Shown here piece by piece: positions 1 to 10,319 of a stretch of DNA of 64,000 bases. A program made the translations under genes and the position numbers. This DNA comes from Plectosphaerella cucumerina (taxonomy: Eukaryota > Ascomycota > Sordariomycetes > Glomerellales > Plectosphaerellaceae). Every line of letters starts with the position of its first letter. Within the stretch, counting starts at the first letter, position 1. Under the pieces are notes generated by a model, which was not told the DNA's origin, did not search any database, and saw nothing but the letters and a program-made list of their open reading frames with translations. Location of the stretch: contig JAGPXD010000001.1 in the NCBI GenBank assembly GCA_020746995.1, positions 4,464,001 through 4,528,000 on the forward strand, given 5' to 3'.

Positions 1-479
1 ATACACAGCCACGAGTTAGGCAAGGTCGCCTCCTGGTACGGCGTCCGTATTGGAGCCACATGATCCGTCAAGGGCCAAGGGGCAAGTAGCTTCAGTCGAC
101 TAGCCTGCTGGCTTTCTCAGGGGCTACCTAGGCTCGTCAGGTCACGGGGAGTTGTCGAGTTCCGAAGCCCGAGGTGTCTCATGCAAGTTTTGCATAAGTA
201 TGTGAATCTGATTTCTCGTAGAGCTTACCTAGCAACCTGCCATCCTTTCCGTCCGCAGACACTGCTTATGCCACTTCTACAGCGGCCTCCACAACCATCA
301 CTTGCAACCCAGACAGCGACGTCATGCTCACGGCCGCCTATTCCCCTTATTTGAACCTGCGGACACTGATGTTCACTCATCATGTTCGTATAGGAGCCCG
401 TCAGATCCAAAACACTCCCCAGCATGTCAAGCTCAGCAGAAGCCGACGAATCCATTCTCATCGAGTCAATGACACGAAC
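1..479. other. Left-edge flank, no gene seen
   Basis: No convincing coding region on either strand. An open frame continues upstream of the next gene from an ATG at 324, but it lacks family similarity before position 480, so this stretch is read as promoter and 5' UTR. Confidence 0.5.
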
Positions 480-2144
480 ATGGAGTCTTTCGACCACACA
501 ACCGACGTGTTGGTCATTGGATCTGGAGCCGGAGCCCTCACCGCAGCCGCCAGGAGCCGCTCCCTCGGTATGGATACCATATTGGCAGAGAAAACGGACA
601 AGATTGGGGGCACCTCTGCGTACTCTGGCGGGGCCATCTGGGTTCCGCAGAATCACATCCAGCCCCAATACGGCATACACGACCTTCGCGAGGACGCGGC
701 AAGATACGTCGACGCCATCGTCAAGGAAGACTGCCCGGCGACGAGCCCTGCACGCAGGGCTGTCTACCTCGCCCAGTCCCCCATCATGGCCAAGTTCCTT
801 GAAGATGAAGGGTTCCAATGGAACTTGGATCATCCATACCCAGACTATCACGCCTTGGAGCCCGGCGCGTCTACCAGCAGCAGATCTCTTTCACCTGTCC
901 CGTTCGATCTTAGGCGCCTCAGTCCTGAATGGCGACGGCGGCTACGAACGCCCACAGCCTGGCAACCTGTAATGGACTCTGTTGAGTCGCGTTCTCTGTT
1001 CAGGATGGGGGCATCCGTCCGGGACTTCTGGACCAGCGTGAACATTGCTGTGTTCAGAACGTTGTGGAATTTGGTGCGAGGCGCCAAACCTGTCGTCATG
1101 GGGCTTGGTCTGGTTGCCCGGCTTCTCGACATCAACTTGCGGCTGGGCACCAATGTCTGGATCAATTCAGGCCTCGCCGGACTGATCCAAAATACTGCCG
1201 GCGATGTCGTCGGCGCCGTCGTCCAGCGCGGAGCGGAAACAATCAGGGTTCGGGCAAAACGTGGCGTCATCCTTGTCGCGGGAGGATTCGCCAGAAACGG
1301 TGAGATGAGGACGCAGTTTCTGCAGCAGCCGACAGATCCCATGTTCAGTTCCACCGCTCCCGGGGACAAGGGTGACGCCATTGTGGCTGCCATGGATATT
1401 GGCGCCGACGTCGCCCTCATGAAGCACGCATGGTGGATGCCTTCCCTCATGGACAATGGCAAGCCCATCATGGACGTCTACGCACGCTCTTTACCCCATT
1501 CAATTATCGTGGATCAGTCCGGGAAGAGGTTCTTCAACGAGTCCGAGTGCTATTGCGATGCTGGAGCGAACATCCTCGCCAGGAACGACAAGGTGGCGTC
1601 CGTCCACTCCTGGCTGATCATCGACCGACAACATCGCAACAAATACATGCTCGGCCGACTGCTTCCTCGTCTGACGCCTAAATCAGCGATCACTTCAGGG
1701 TTTGTATTCAGGAGCAAGACGCTGGGTGGCCTGGCAAGACAAATTGGGGTGGACGAGGGCCAGCTGGCCAAGACTGTCGCACGCTTCAACGAATTCGCCG
1801 AGACGGGCATCGACGAGGACTTTCACCGCGGTGACAACCCCTACAACGGCGTCTTCAGCGATCCAAGCCACAAACCCAACGCGAACCTTGGTTCCATCGC
1901 CAAAGCACCCTTCTACGCTGTCAAGGTGTTTCCTGGAGACATAGGCACCAAAGGTGGTCTCGTCACCGACGAGAACGCAAGGGTCATGACAAAGGAAGGC
2001 AAGCCGATCAAGGGTCTCTATGCGGCTGGAAACACCTCTGCCAGCGTGTTCGGGTCCAGGTACCCAGGGGCCGGCGGAACCATTGGGCCGGCCATGACGT
2101 TTGCTTTCGTTGCTGCTGAGGTTATAGCCCGAACACAGGTCTAG
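480..2144 (+). CDS. FAD-dependent dehydrogenase (3-ketosteroid delta-1-dehydrogenase / fumarate reductase flavoprotein family)
   Basis: Single-exon 554-residue flavoprotein. The N-terminus carries the Rossmann FAD-binding motif (DVLVIGSGAGALTAA, about residues 9-23), followed by an EK ending of the second strand and a GGTSAYSGG stretch that contacts FAD in this family. The C-terminus has the matching second FAD segment (GLYAAGNTSASVFG and PGAGGTIGPAMTF). Members oxidise ring substrates such as 3-ketosteroids, or reduce C=C bonds; the substrate here cannot be read from sequence. The ATG at 480 is preferred because homologous sequence begins there and the length matches the usual 550-580 residues; the frame is open back to 324. 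A bZIP regulator follows on the same strand about 315 bases downstream. Confidence 0.88.
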   Translation: MESFDHTTDVLVIGSGAGALTAAARSRSLGMDTILAEKTDKIGGTSAYSGGAIWVPQNHIQPQYGIHDLREDAARYVDAIVKEDCPATSPARRAVYLAQSPIMAKFLEDEGFQWNLDHPYPDYHALEPGASTSSRSLSPVPFDLRRLSPEWRRRLRTPTAWQPVMDSVESRSLFRMGASVRDFWTSVNIAVFRTLWNLVRGAKPVVMGLGLVARLLDINLRLGTNVWINSGLAGLIQNTAGDVVGAVVQRGAETIRVRAKRGVILVAGGFARNGEMRTQFLQQPTDPMFSSTAPGDKGDAIVAAMDIGADVALMKHAWWMPSLMDNGKPIMDVYARSLPHSIIVDQSGKRFFNESECYCDAGANILARNDKVASVHSWLIIDRQHRNKYMLGRLLPRLTPKSAITSGFVFRSKTLGGLARQIGVDEGQLAKTVARFNEFAETGIDEDFHRGDNPYNGVFSDPSHKPNANLGSIAKAPFYAVKVFPGDIGTKGGLVTDENARVMTKEGKPIKGLYAAGNTSASVFGSRYPGAGGTIGPAMTFAFVAAEVIARTQV

Positions 2145-2460
2145 GCTGGGTTTTAGGCTCTTGTCATACAACTACACGCTGTCAACCTCGTGATTGCGCC
2201 GAACTCTGTGAAAAGAGCCGAAGGGCGGAATGAGAAACTAAAGCTGGCTGTTTCAGCCCCTCTGGGAGGAGACATAGGGGCTAAGCCTCTCGTTGCCGGA
2301 CTTACCGGAGACAAGACATCCCGAGTCGGGACCCCCTCATACCGGACGAGCCGACGTCACAGTGCGATTGTGTCTCTCCACCTTCAGCGTTTATCCACGT
2401 CGTTGAACAGAATCAAATACTCATTATTGCACTGCAGCGAACACATTGAATGCGATCACA
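2145..2460. other. Intergenic spacer before bZIP gene
   Basis: About 316 bases holding the terminator of the dehydrogenase and the promoter of the bZIP gene. I see no other gene. Confidence 0.5.
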
Positions 2461-3712
2461 ATGGAACCACACTCCGACGATGTCAACGCCTCACCGAATA
2501 GTTCCCGGTCAAGGGCGGAACAAAAGAAGCACATGGCGCGCGTAGCTCAGCAACGACACCGGCAGCGGCAGAAGGATCGTATTGCGGAGCTTGAGGCCCA
2601 GCTGAGCGTGTTGAAAGAATCTGGATGTGGCCAGATGCGCCGACTTGTGGACGAGAACACACGGCTGCGACAGGAGGTGAGTTGTCTGTTGTGAGAGGGC
2701 CAGAGACTTGGCACAGGGCATCAGACCGGCGACCTCGTCCGACCGGCGCAGCTAACATCGTGCTCCTCTAGCTGCGGCATCGAGACTCTTTGCTGGATGA
2801 GTTCGCCGAGGTTCTCAGCCGGAGGCGCGCAACCGTGTTGCCCAGCACGTGGGCTGAGCCGCCTCTTCCTCTGTCAGATAATGAACCCACCAGATCACTA
2901 GCGGAAGAGGCGGTCACCTGGGATCCAACTAGGGACGCATTGTCACTTTGGAAGACGCCGTTGACCCGGACTTTGTGCGATCTGCCCAGCCACAGTGCTT
3001 CGAAAGTCTTGCTGCCACCACCACCATACGACCACCAACTACACCATATCATCACCATGGCGCGGGAGCAGCGTCTTGGTATTGCACCCCCGACAGTTGA
3101 AGACTTTCTGCTCGAGGATTCGCCGAATCTTCTGTCACGGGAGCTGAAGCTGTACAAGCATCATTGGAGAAGCAGGCGGTGTTCGGCCGACTTTCTTGCG
3201 GCGTACTGGATTTTGTATCTGCTTGTTCGGGTGAGTCGTCCGCTTCTGCTGAAGCTCTCCTAGGTACTCAGCTGATCTCGAGGCCCGCGGGCCATCGCCG
3301 TGTTAGTGGCAAGCCACCCTCGACCCAGAGGCATTCGAGGCCATGCCGGCGTGGATGCGCCCGACGATTCTGCAGCGGGAAGCGGAACACCTGAACGCTA
3401 TAGATCAGGTCGTGTGGTATGAGACGCGAGACAAACCACCACTACCCGAGGAGCTACTCACTTAACCCTATTCTGTGCAGGCCGGATCTTCGAGATGAGA
3501 TTATCAGTTTGTCACTCCTTGACGTTGAAGCCGCATGTGGTGTCTTGCTCGACATCGGGAAGCATATGGTCATCGACGTGGAAACAACCGAGGCCTCCAC
3601 GATTGAGAGCATTCAGCGAGTCGTAGCCCAGCTCTCGGACATGGCGAGGTGGAAGTTGGCACCCGTCTTCTTTGAGAAATATCCTCAGTGGGCCTGGACA
3701 TCGGCATGTTGA
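2461..3712 (+). CDS. bZIP transcription factor with DUF3425 domain
   Basis: Four exons: 2461-2676, 2772-3230, 3307-3416, 3481-3712, giving 338 residues with consistent phases. Residues about 17-60 form a basic region (ARVAQQRHRQRQKDR) and a short leucine zipper-like helix. The C-terminal half matches the fungal DUF3425 domain: after splicing it reads LLVRWQATLDPEAFEAMPAW, then a WMRPTILQ stretch and a WPDLRDEII stretch, the usual signatures. Such proteins are nuclear DNA-binding regulators limited to filamentous fungi. In the basic region the normally invariant Asn (N-x2-A-Q) is Ala, as judged by eye. The ATG at 2461 is the first in frame after the upstream stop. It may regulate the adjacent dehydrogenase, which is inference from proximity. 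Confidence 0.85.
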
Positions 3713-4846
3713 CACATGTTCCATTTACCCTTGGTTTGTACGAACAGTCTTGACCGGTCTGGACAGTAGTGTTGTAGGAGGTGAGTACGAATACCATGTA
3801 AAGTGAAAGACCTTGACGTGGAGCATCCTCGTCCGGGGAGACTCCACCGACATTTGTCAACCGACGGGGACGTGGACGGGACGTGATGCGCGGGGCGGGA
3901 GACAGGGAGTATTTCGCACCCAAGAGTTGCGACACCAGTCAACGGCCTCGGATTACAACCCACCGACTTACCAACAAACTACCCTGGCGTGTTGTCCATG
4001 CGCAGCCCACGCAACCGCTCGCTCGTCTTCTTATTCGGATCTGGGCCCGGCCCCGAGGTGTGTGCGGGTGACTCTGAGCCGGCAAAATTTCGCAATGGGT
4101 TCATCAGGCCTGGCGTGTCGTCTGGTTTGTCGGACGATGGACCAACATCAGTCGACACGCGTTGTTGCGGTCTTGCAAAGAGTGACGCGGAGCGATGGAC
4201 ATCCCGTTCGCTGGGAGAGAGAGCCAGCCTACCCGATACGAATACGATGGCGCTGCGATTGGTCAATCTGGTGCGCCAAGCCGATCTTCCAGCGGCGGGA
4301 GGCCCTGTGGGTGGGAAGTTTTGGGGGCCCGGGGGCTCGCAGGTGAAAAAGGGGTGCCCTGGACAATCAGTCCACTGGGCGGTGACCGCCTCCCGCATCT
4401 GGGCGCATTGACGGGAAGGTGCGTCAACCCCGATGGAGGGGGGCTAAAATGAGGTTAGCTTACTTGCCTGGATTCGAGCGAAGCACGCGACCTGCCGCTT
4501 TTTCCCATGATGCCGTAACGCTTCCCTAAAGCGGCGCGCGGTACGTACTCCGCCTCAAATCTCTGGCGTTCCTGGATCGCGGAAGAGTGGGGCGCATCGA
4601 AAATACTGCCGTCGAGTATAATTTAACCCAACACCCGCCCTCTGCTGTTGCCCATGTCCCCCCTATCAAGCGCGCAGCAACCTCCCACCACCCCATCGAC
4701 CACCTCCCGCCGTTGTTGACGGAACCAGGCCTCTCGATCCCGAGGCTGCAGTCGACCGCGCCCGCTCCAGAACACTATTTCGAGCCCCCGACACTTCACC
4801 CCCATTATCTCGACCCTCAACACAACGGCAGCCCACACAGCCCACC
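3713..4846. other. Intergenic region and CYP51 promoter / 5' UTR
   Basis: About 1.1 kb without a supported gene; the short open frames are not conserved-looking and overlap one another. The part near 4600-4846 is CT-rich, as expected for a fungal 5' UTR. Confidence 0.5.
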
Positions 4847-6551
4847 ATGGGAATCCTCCAGGAGGTCGCGGGGCCGGTGGCCCAGCAGTTCCAGTCCCTC
4901 AGCACGCCGGCGCAGGTCGGCGCTGCCGTGGGCGCATTTGTCGTTCTGTCTATTGCATGGCACATCATCTCTCAGCTCCTCTTCGCCAACCCCAATGAGC
5001 CTCCGGTCGTCTTCTCGTGGTTCCCCTTCATCGGGAGCACCGTCACCTACGGCATGGACCCTCCCGCCTTCTTCAAGAAGCAGCAGGCAAAGGTACGTTT
5101 CCGCGCCGTTCCTTCTGCCAGTAATGCGCCTAACATCCTACTCAGTTCGGTGATGTCTTCACTTTCGTCCTGCTCGGCACGAAAATGACCGTCGCTGTCG
5201 GGCCCCAGGGCAACGACTTCATCCTCAACGGCAAGCTGCGCGACGTCAACGCCGAGAAGGTCTACAGCGTCCTCACCACCCCTGTCTTCGGCAAGGACGT
5301 TGTCTACGACTGCCCCAACGCCAAGCTGATGGAGCAGAAGAAGGTACAGACTTACACCTCCCTCGAATCACGACCATCCCCACTGACACGTGCTCGCCGC
5401 AGTTCATGAAGATCGCCCTCACCACCGAGGCCTTCCGCTCCTACGTGCCCATCATCGCCGATGAGGTCACCCAGTTCTTCAAGAAGTCCGTCGACTTCAA
5501 GGGCAAGTCGGGCATCGTCAACCTGCCCCCCAAGCTGGCCGAGCTCACCATCTACACCGCCTCCCACGCCCTCCAGGGCGTCGAGATCCGCAACAAGTTC
5601 GACGGCTCTCTGGCCTCCCTCTACCACGACCTCGACATGGGCTTCTCCTCCACCAACTTCGTCCTCCACTGGGCCCCTCTCCCCTGGAACCGTGCCCGCG
5701 ACCACGCCCAGCGCACCGTCGCCGGTATCTACGTCGACACCATCAAGGAGCGCCGCGCCACCGGCAAGACCGACGGCCTCGACATGATGAGCCACCTCAT
5801 GCGCTCCACCTACAAGAACGGCCAGCCCGTCCCCGACCATGAAATCGCCCACATGATGATCGCCCTCCTCATGGCCGGTCAGCACTCGTCCTCGTCCACC
5901 AGCGCCTGGATCATGCTGCGCCTCGCCCAGAACCCCAAGGTCATGCAGGAGCTCTACGACGAGCAGGTCCGCGTCCTCGGTGCTGACCTCCCCGACCTCA
6001 CCTACGAGGATCTCGCCAAGCTGCCCCTCAACCAGGCCATCGTCAAGGAGACTCTCCGCCTGCACGCCCCCATCCACTCCATCATGCGCGCCGTCGAGCA
6101 GCCCATGCACGTCCCCGGCACCAAGTTCGTCATCCCCACCTCGCACCGCCTCCTCGCCGCCCCCGGCGTCTCCGGCTCCGACCCCAACTACTTCCCCAAC
6201 CCCGAGGTCTGGGACCCCCACCGCTGGGAGACCGACTCCCCCAACGCCCCGACCATCATCCGCGCCGGTGCCGCCGCCGCCGAGGAGGAGGAGAAGATCG
6301 ACTACGGCTACGGCCTCGTCAGCAAGGGCGCCGCCTCACCCTACCTTCCCTTCGGTGCCGGCCGCCACCGCTGCATCGGCGAGCACTTTGCCAACGTCCA
6401 GCTGCAGACCATCGTCGCCATGGTCGTCCGCGAGTTCAAGTTCCGCAACGCCGACGGCAGCGACAAGATCAACGGCACCGACTACCAGTCCCTCTTCTCC
6501 CGGCCCCTCGAGCCCGCCAACATCTTCTGGGAGAGGCGCCAGCAGGCGTGA
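4847..6551 (+). CDS. CYP51: Sterol 14-alpha-demethylase, cytochrome P450 family 51
   Basis: Three exons: 4847-5092, 5146-5343, 5403-6551, giving 530 residues, the usual fungal CYP51 length. It removes the 14-alpha methyl group of lanosterol/eburicol in ergosterol synthesis at the ER membrane and is the target of azole fungicides. Visible features: an N-terminal membrane anchor (about 28-46), the I-helix AGQHSSSSTSAW, the K-helix ETLR (ExxR), and the haem loop FGAGRHRCIG with Cys472 as haem ligand. The B-C loop reads VVYDCPNAK, so the residue equivalent to Tyr136 is the unmodified Tyr136 in this numbering. The start MGILQEVAGP and the two introns resemble the conserved CYP51B paralogue more than CYP51A; that assignment is tentative. 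Confidence 0.95.
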
Positions 6552-7011
6552 GTCGGTGGTGGCGGTGACACGGAGAAACGAAAAGATAACGGGTGAACAG
6601 CCCGATTAGACATGTACATATTTTGATCTGGGATTTTGCAGAAAGCGAAGGGGAAAGGGGAAGGGTTAGACCGGGCGCCATGAGCGGCGCAAAAGCTGCC
6701 GTGCCCTATTAGTACCTTTAATACAGTCACGAGACGATGAGTTCAAATATTTGCTGGAGGAAACTGCAACCTGACGCTGAGTACAGCACATGACGCTGAA
6801 ATTCAGGGGTCGAGGCGGGGTCCGGGTTCTCTGCACGGGAGACCGGAACGACGTTGCCATGAGCCGGGCGCCGCCGTGCGTAAGGTTTCAGACAGTTGAC
6901 GTCAACCACTGACGTTGCCTATTCCTCCTCAAACATCACCACAAGGACATACCGTGAGAAGAAATCAGCAGGAATCCATTCGCAACTAGAAACGGCTACC
7001 AGCCAAGGAAG
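6552..7011. other. Intergenic spacer
   Basis: CYP51 3' UTR and promoter of the next gene; no gene or repeat seen. Confidence 0.5.
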
Positions 7012-7971
7012 ATGAGCACGCCTCTCGATCGGCCCCTGGGACCGTTGGTCCGACTCTGGGGTCTCGCAACCGCGCAGCTCCCACCAACAGACACCAGCCC
7101 AGCTGAGCTCGCGCCGTTTGTCACATCTCTTCTCCGCGAAGGCATTCCTTTTACAGACTCGATATCGCCAAAGGACGGCACGCAGCCCTCGGCCTCGGGA
7201 TGGGTGCAGAAGCCGAAGAAGACGTATCCCGAGTCGGCCGCGCCGGTCGAGGTGTTCGAACGCGTCGTGTCGACGTCGTCACTTGAGGAGATTGTCACGA
7301 GGGAGAAAGTCGCGCGCCCGGCAAAACTGAGCCCCGAGACGTGGGCTTGTCGTCGGAGTGTTCATACGGACTCTGCAACGACGGGAACTGCAAGCTGGGA
7401 GGAGTTTGTCAGGTGTTACAGGGAGGCGCACCGCGAGGCAGAGGCTGCATTCACCCCGGAGGTCATCGCTTCGAGGGACGCCGCGCACTGGGACTGTGGG
7501 GATCTGGAGGTCGATATTGATGGGGAGATTTGGGGCGGGATGAAGATGTCAGTGGTCGAGGTCCGGCACAAGATCGCGCCGGCTGGGCTGCTGAACGACA
7601 GGGTCTTCGGCGTCCTCATGCTGAGCGCCGCGCTCAAGGGGGCAGACGAGTTTGTCGTGCTTTCCGTCAGCGTCAACGACCTTGCCGCATCGCAACTCGG
7701 AAGCCTGTCGAAGGAGAAGGGGGTCGTGTTTGGTGCCTACACGAGCGTGGAGAGGGTGAGGAAAGTCGCAGAAGCAGGCGATGGAAAGGGCGGGATTGGA
7801 TGGATCATGGCGACGGCTTCGGATGCAAAGGGGGTGCTGCCGGTCTGGGTGCAGGCCAAAGCCGTGACGGGGCTGATTGCGAAGGATGTGCCTATGTTTT
7901 TGGGATGGGTTGCGAAAGAGAGGGCGAAGACAGAGGATGAGAGGATTGCGTTTCTGAGGAATATGTCGTGA
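7012..7971 (+). CDS. DUF3074 (START-like) domain protein
   Basis: Single exon, 319 residues, no introns and no signal peptide. The N-terminus (PLGPLVRLWGLATAQLPPTD) and the central region with paired Trp/Gly motifs resemble the fungal DUF3074 family, which is predicted to adopt a START-like lipid-binding fold. The family has no well-established biochemical role, so the function stays open. The start is the first ATG after a stop and directly precedes the conserved N-terminus. The family call is from memory of the pattern and should be treated as probable. Confidence 0.65.
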   Translation: MSTPLDRPLGPLVRLWGLATAQLPPTDTSPAELAPFVTSLLREGIPFTDSISPKDGTQPSASGWVQKPKKTYPESAAPVEVFERVVSTSSLEEIVTREKVARPAKLSPETWACRRSVHTDSATTGTASWEEFVRCYREAHREAEAAFTPEVIASRDAAHWDCGDLEVDIDGEIWGGMKMSVVEVRHKIAPAGLLNDRVFGVLMLSAALKGADEFVVLSVSVNDLAASQLGSLSKEKGVVFGAYTSVERVRKVAEAGDGKGGIGWIMATASDAKGVLPVWVQAKAVTGLIAKDVPMFLGWVAKERAKTEDERIAFLRNMS

Positions 7972-8279
7972 CGAAGGATTTGAGTATGGCAATGAAGCAA
8001 ACACATTCTGTGCCGTCTCACCAAGGACAAGTTAAACGATGTTTGATTAGAGGAAAGTGCGCCTGGACGCACCTTCCCTGCCAACCACGTGTCTCAACAT
8101 GAAGACGGAAGGAGCACCACTATGAAGAGAACCTACCGACTACATTAAGCTTCAGTCTCCAGTCACTTGCCTTTGACACCATTGCCCGTCCTCTTCACAC
8201 CACATGAGCTTGGTGGAATCATCACCATACATGTCTAGTGGTGTCAGGCAGATCATCCACCCATCAAGATCAGCTCGTC
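7972..8279. other. Intergenic spacer
   Basis: About 300 bases between two same-strand genes; nothing else seen. Confidence 0.4.
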
Positions 8280-9742
8280 ATGGACCCAAACTCGACGACC
8301 GATACTTTGGAACTACCGCCTTTCCAGCCCACAGCAATCAGACGAACGCTGAGCTTGTGGGCTCGCAGAGACAGCGCTGGTCCGCCCAGCACAGCACCAG
8401 ATCTATCAGCTCCACGACGACAAAATGAAGTGGTTCGAGAACAGAGGGGTGCCAACATACACCAGATGATCACGGCCAGCAACCAGATGGTGAATGGACA
8501 TCCCAGAAACGCAGCCGAGCTTGCAGTATCTCTCGTGGGTCTGGTCTTCCCATACGATGTACGAAACATGCAGCGCAGCCTCGCGAGCCTGCAAACGAGG
8601 ATGAGAGAACTCGAAGCCAAAGCTAAAGGAGACCAAGCTTCCACCGCTCGAGTGGAACAGGGTCTCAAGGTTCTCGAGGCCGAGATGGCCACGATACGGA
8701 ACGTGTACAACATGACCTCAGGGGTCACACTGCCTCAAAACGTCGAAGGCCGAGTCTTAGAAGTAGGAGAGGAGATGCTGGAGAAAGCGACAAACAATGC
8801 CAACAGCATCAACGATGCTCTCCAAGCTGTGCGTGCAGCCATGGGCGACCTCGAGCGGGAACGGAGCCAGCTGCTTCGGAAACAAGCAGAGCAACAAAAG
8901 CAGGCTGAAGACACAGCCCAGAGACCCGACGAGGATGAGATTAGCACAGCTTCCGAAGACGAAGAGGATCTTGACCCGCGACCCTCCAGGCGTTCTGGGA
9001 GACAGCCAAAAGATGGTAGTGTTGTGGCAGCAAGTGCCAGCGAACGAGGTATGTTGTTCTTCGGGTGTTTTGTCGATCTTCTGACGTTGTAGCAGGTTCT
9101 CTTGAAGATACCGCCGACCAAGTGTCTCCTCTGCCGAATCTGAGGCCCGCGCAAACAAAGGCTTCAGCTGCTGCACTCAAGGCCACCGAGTCGAGTAAAG
9201 TCACCTCGAGGTCTCCAAGGACCAATGCCCCTACGGCGGCTTCGACAAGGCCCGTACGCAAGAGCAAGGGCAGCCCTGCCCAGCTGAACAAGACACCACA
9301 ACAAGCAAAGCTCCCACAGAAGGACCACAGTCGAAACAGCGTCGAGCGCCGGACGACAGAGTATGCCGGAATAACCAAAGGAATCGCCAAAGGGACAGCG
9401 AAGGGGAGAGCAAACGGAAAGGGAAAAGCAGTGCCCTCGCGCCGTTTGGCCTTCATCACCTACACTAAGCAGATGGACGCTAAGTTCCGGGCTGACACCC
9501 CTCAATCGGCTCGCGACCACAGGGAGTTTGTCTGGCAGTACATTGACGACATGGAAGACAAGGACATGTCTGCCGTTGTGCAGGACGTCATGCGTCGAAG
9601 CTTTCCGGAAACTGTGTCGGCATCGAAGGGCAGAGGCAAACCGTATCGGAAGATCATCATCAGCGGCGACCTCCAGTGGCCTATGGTGCTGGGTGCAGTC
9701 AAGACCATGGCTGTCCCAGACTTCCTCAAGGAAGACCTGTGA
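8280..9742 (+). CDS. Hypothetical coiled-coil protein with basic linker
   Basis: Two exons, 8280-9048 and 9096-9742, joined in phase to give 471 residues. I do not recognise a named family. The middle (about residues 95-215) is rich in heptad-like Leu/Ile with Glu/Lys/Arg, typical of a coiled coil. It is followed by an acidic patch (DEDEI and EDEEDLDP) and a long Lys/Ser/Thr/Pro-rich disordered linker with basic clusters that could be nuclear localisation signals. The last 100 residues (from RLAFITYTKQM to DFLKEDL) look globular and more conserved. A nuclear role is possible but unproven. The ATG at 8280 is the first in frame; upstream in-frame codons lack an ATG. Confidence 0.7.
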
Positions 9743-10319
9743 TGGTGGAAGTCGGTGGCGGTTGATCCATCTTGAGAAGAGCTGGGTTGTCGTCGAGTGT
9801 GGCGAACTTGTAGGATTTATGTTGTACTACATCCTTAGTTGTTTGGCGGAAGGATTGCAATGGGTTCAATAAGTAGTGGGCCTTATTCGAATATGTTGAT
9901 AGACTCGGCGATTGTTTTGTCCTGGCCGGGGTTGAAGCATCGACGATGCATTGTCCCGAGTTGTGATGGAGAGTGAACACAGCTACAGTGCGTACTTGCA
10001 CCTATACACTGTCAAAGCTACCCTGAACAATGCTACCGTCGCGCCTAACATCGGTCACTTGCGTGCGGAAGCCACAGAAGCCATCCGCACATTCAACAAA
10101 CTCCAAGCTCCTACCCGTTTCAAATCCGCGATCTTCCGCTTCAAACAGACCGAAACCCCGCAAGTCCACCGAGTCCCAAACAAATAAAAGAAGTTGAACC
10201 TGGCTGCAATCTCATCGCACGCGCCTTCCGATCGCGACTCCAGCCTTGCCGCGACTCCCTACCTGGAGACGAATCTTCCCTGAGCGCGCCTCCCTGCTTG
10301 ACAATCGCCCACGGCAGCC
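9743..10319. other. Intergenic spacer
   Basis: About 580 bases with only a 78-codon open frame at 9951-10187 that shows no domain; read as 3' UTR and TAF7 promoter. Confidence 0.4.

Noticed and set aside
5352..6221. 289-codon minus-strand frame opposite CYP51
   Set aside because: Gly/Val/Asp-rich antisense shadow produced by third-position C bias of CYP51.
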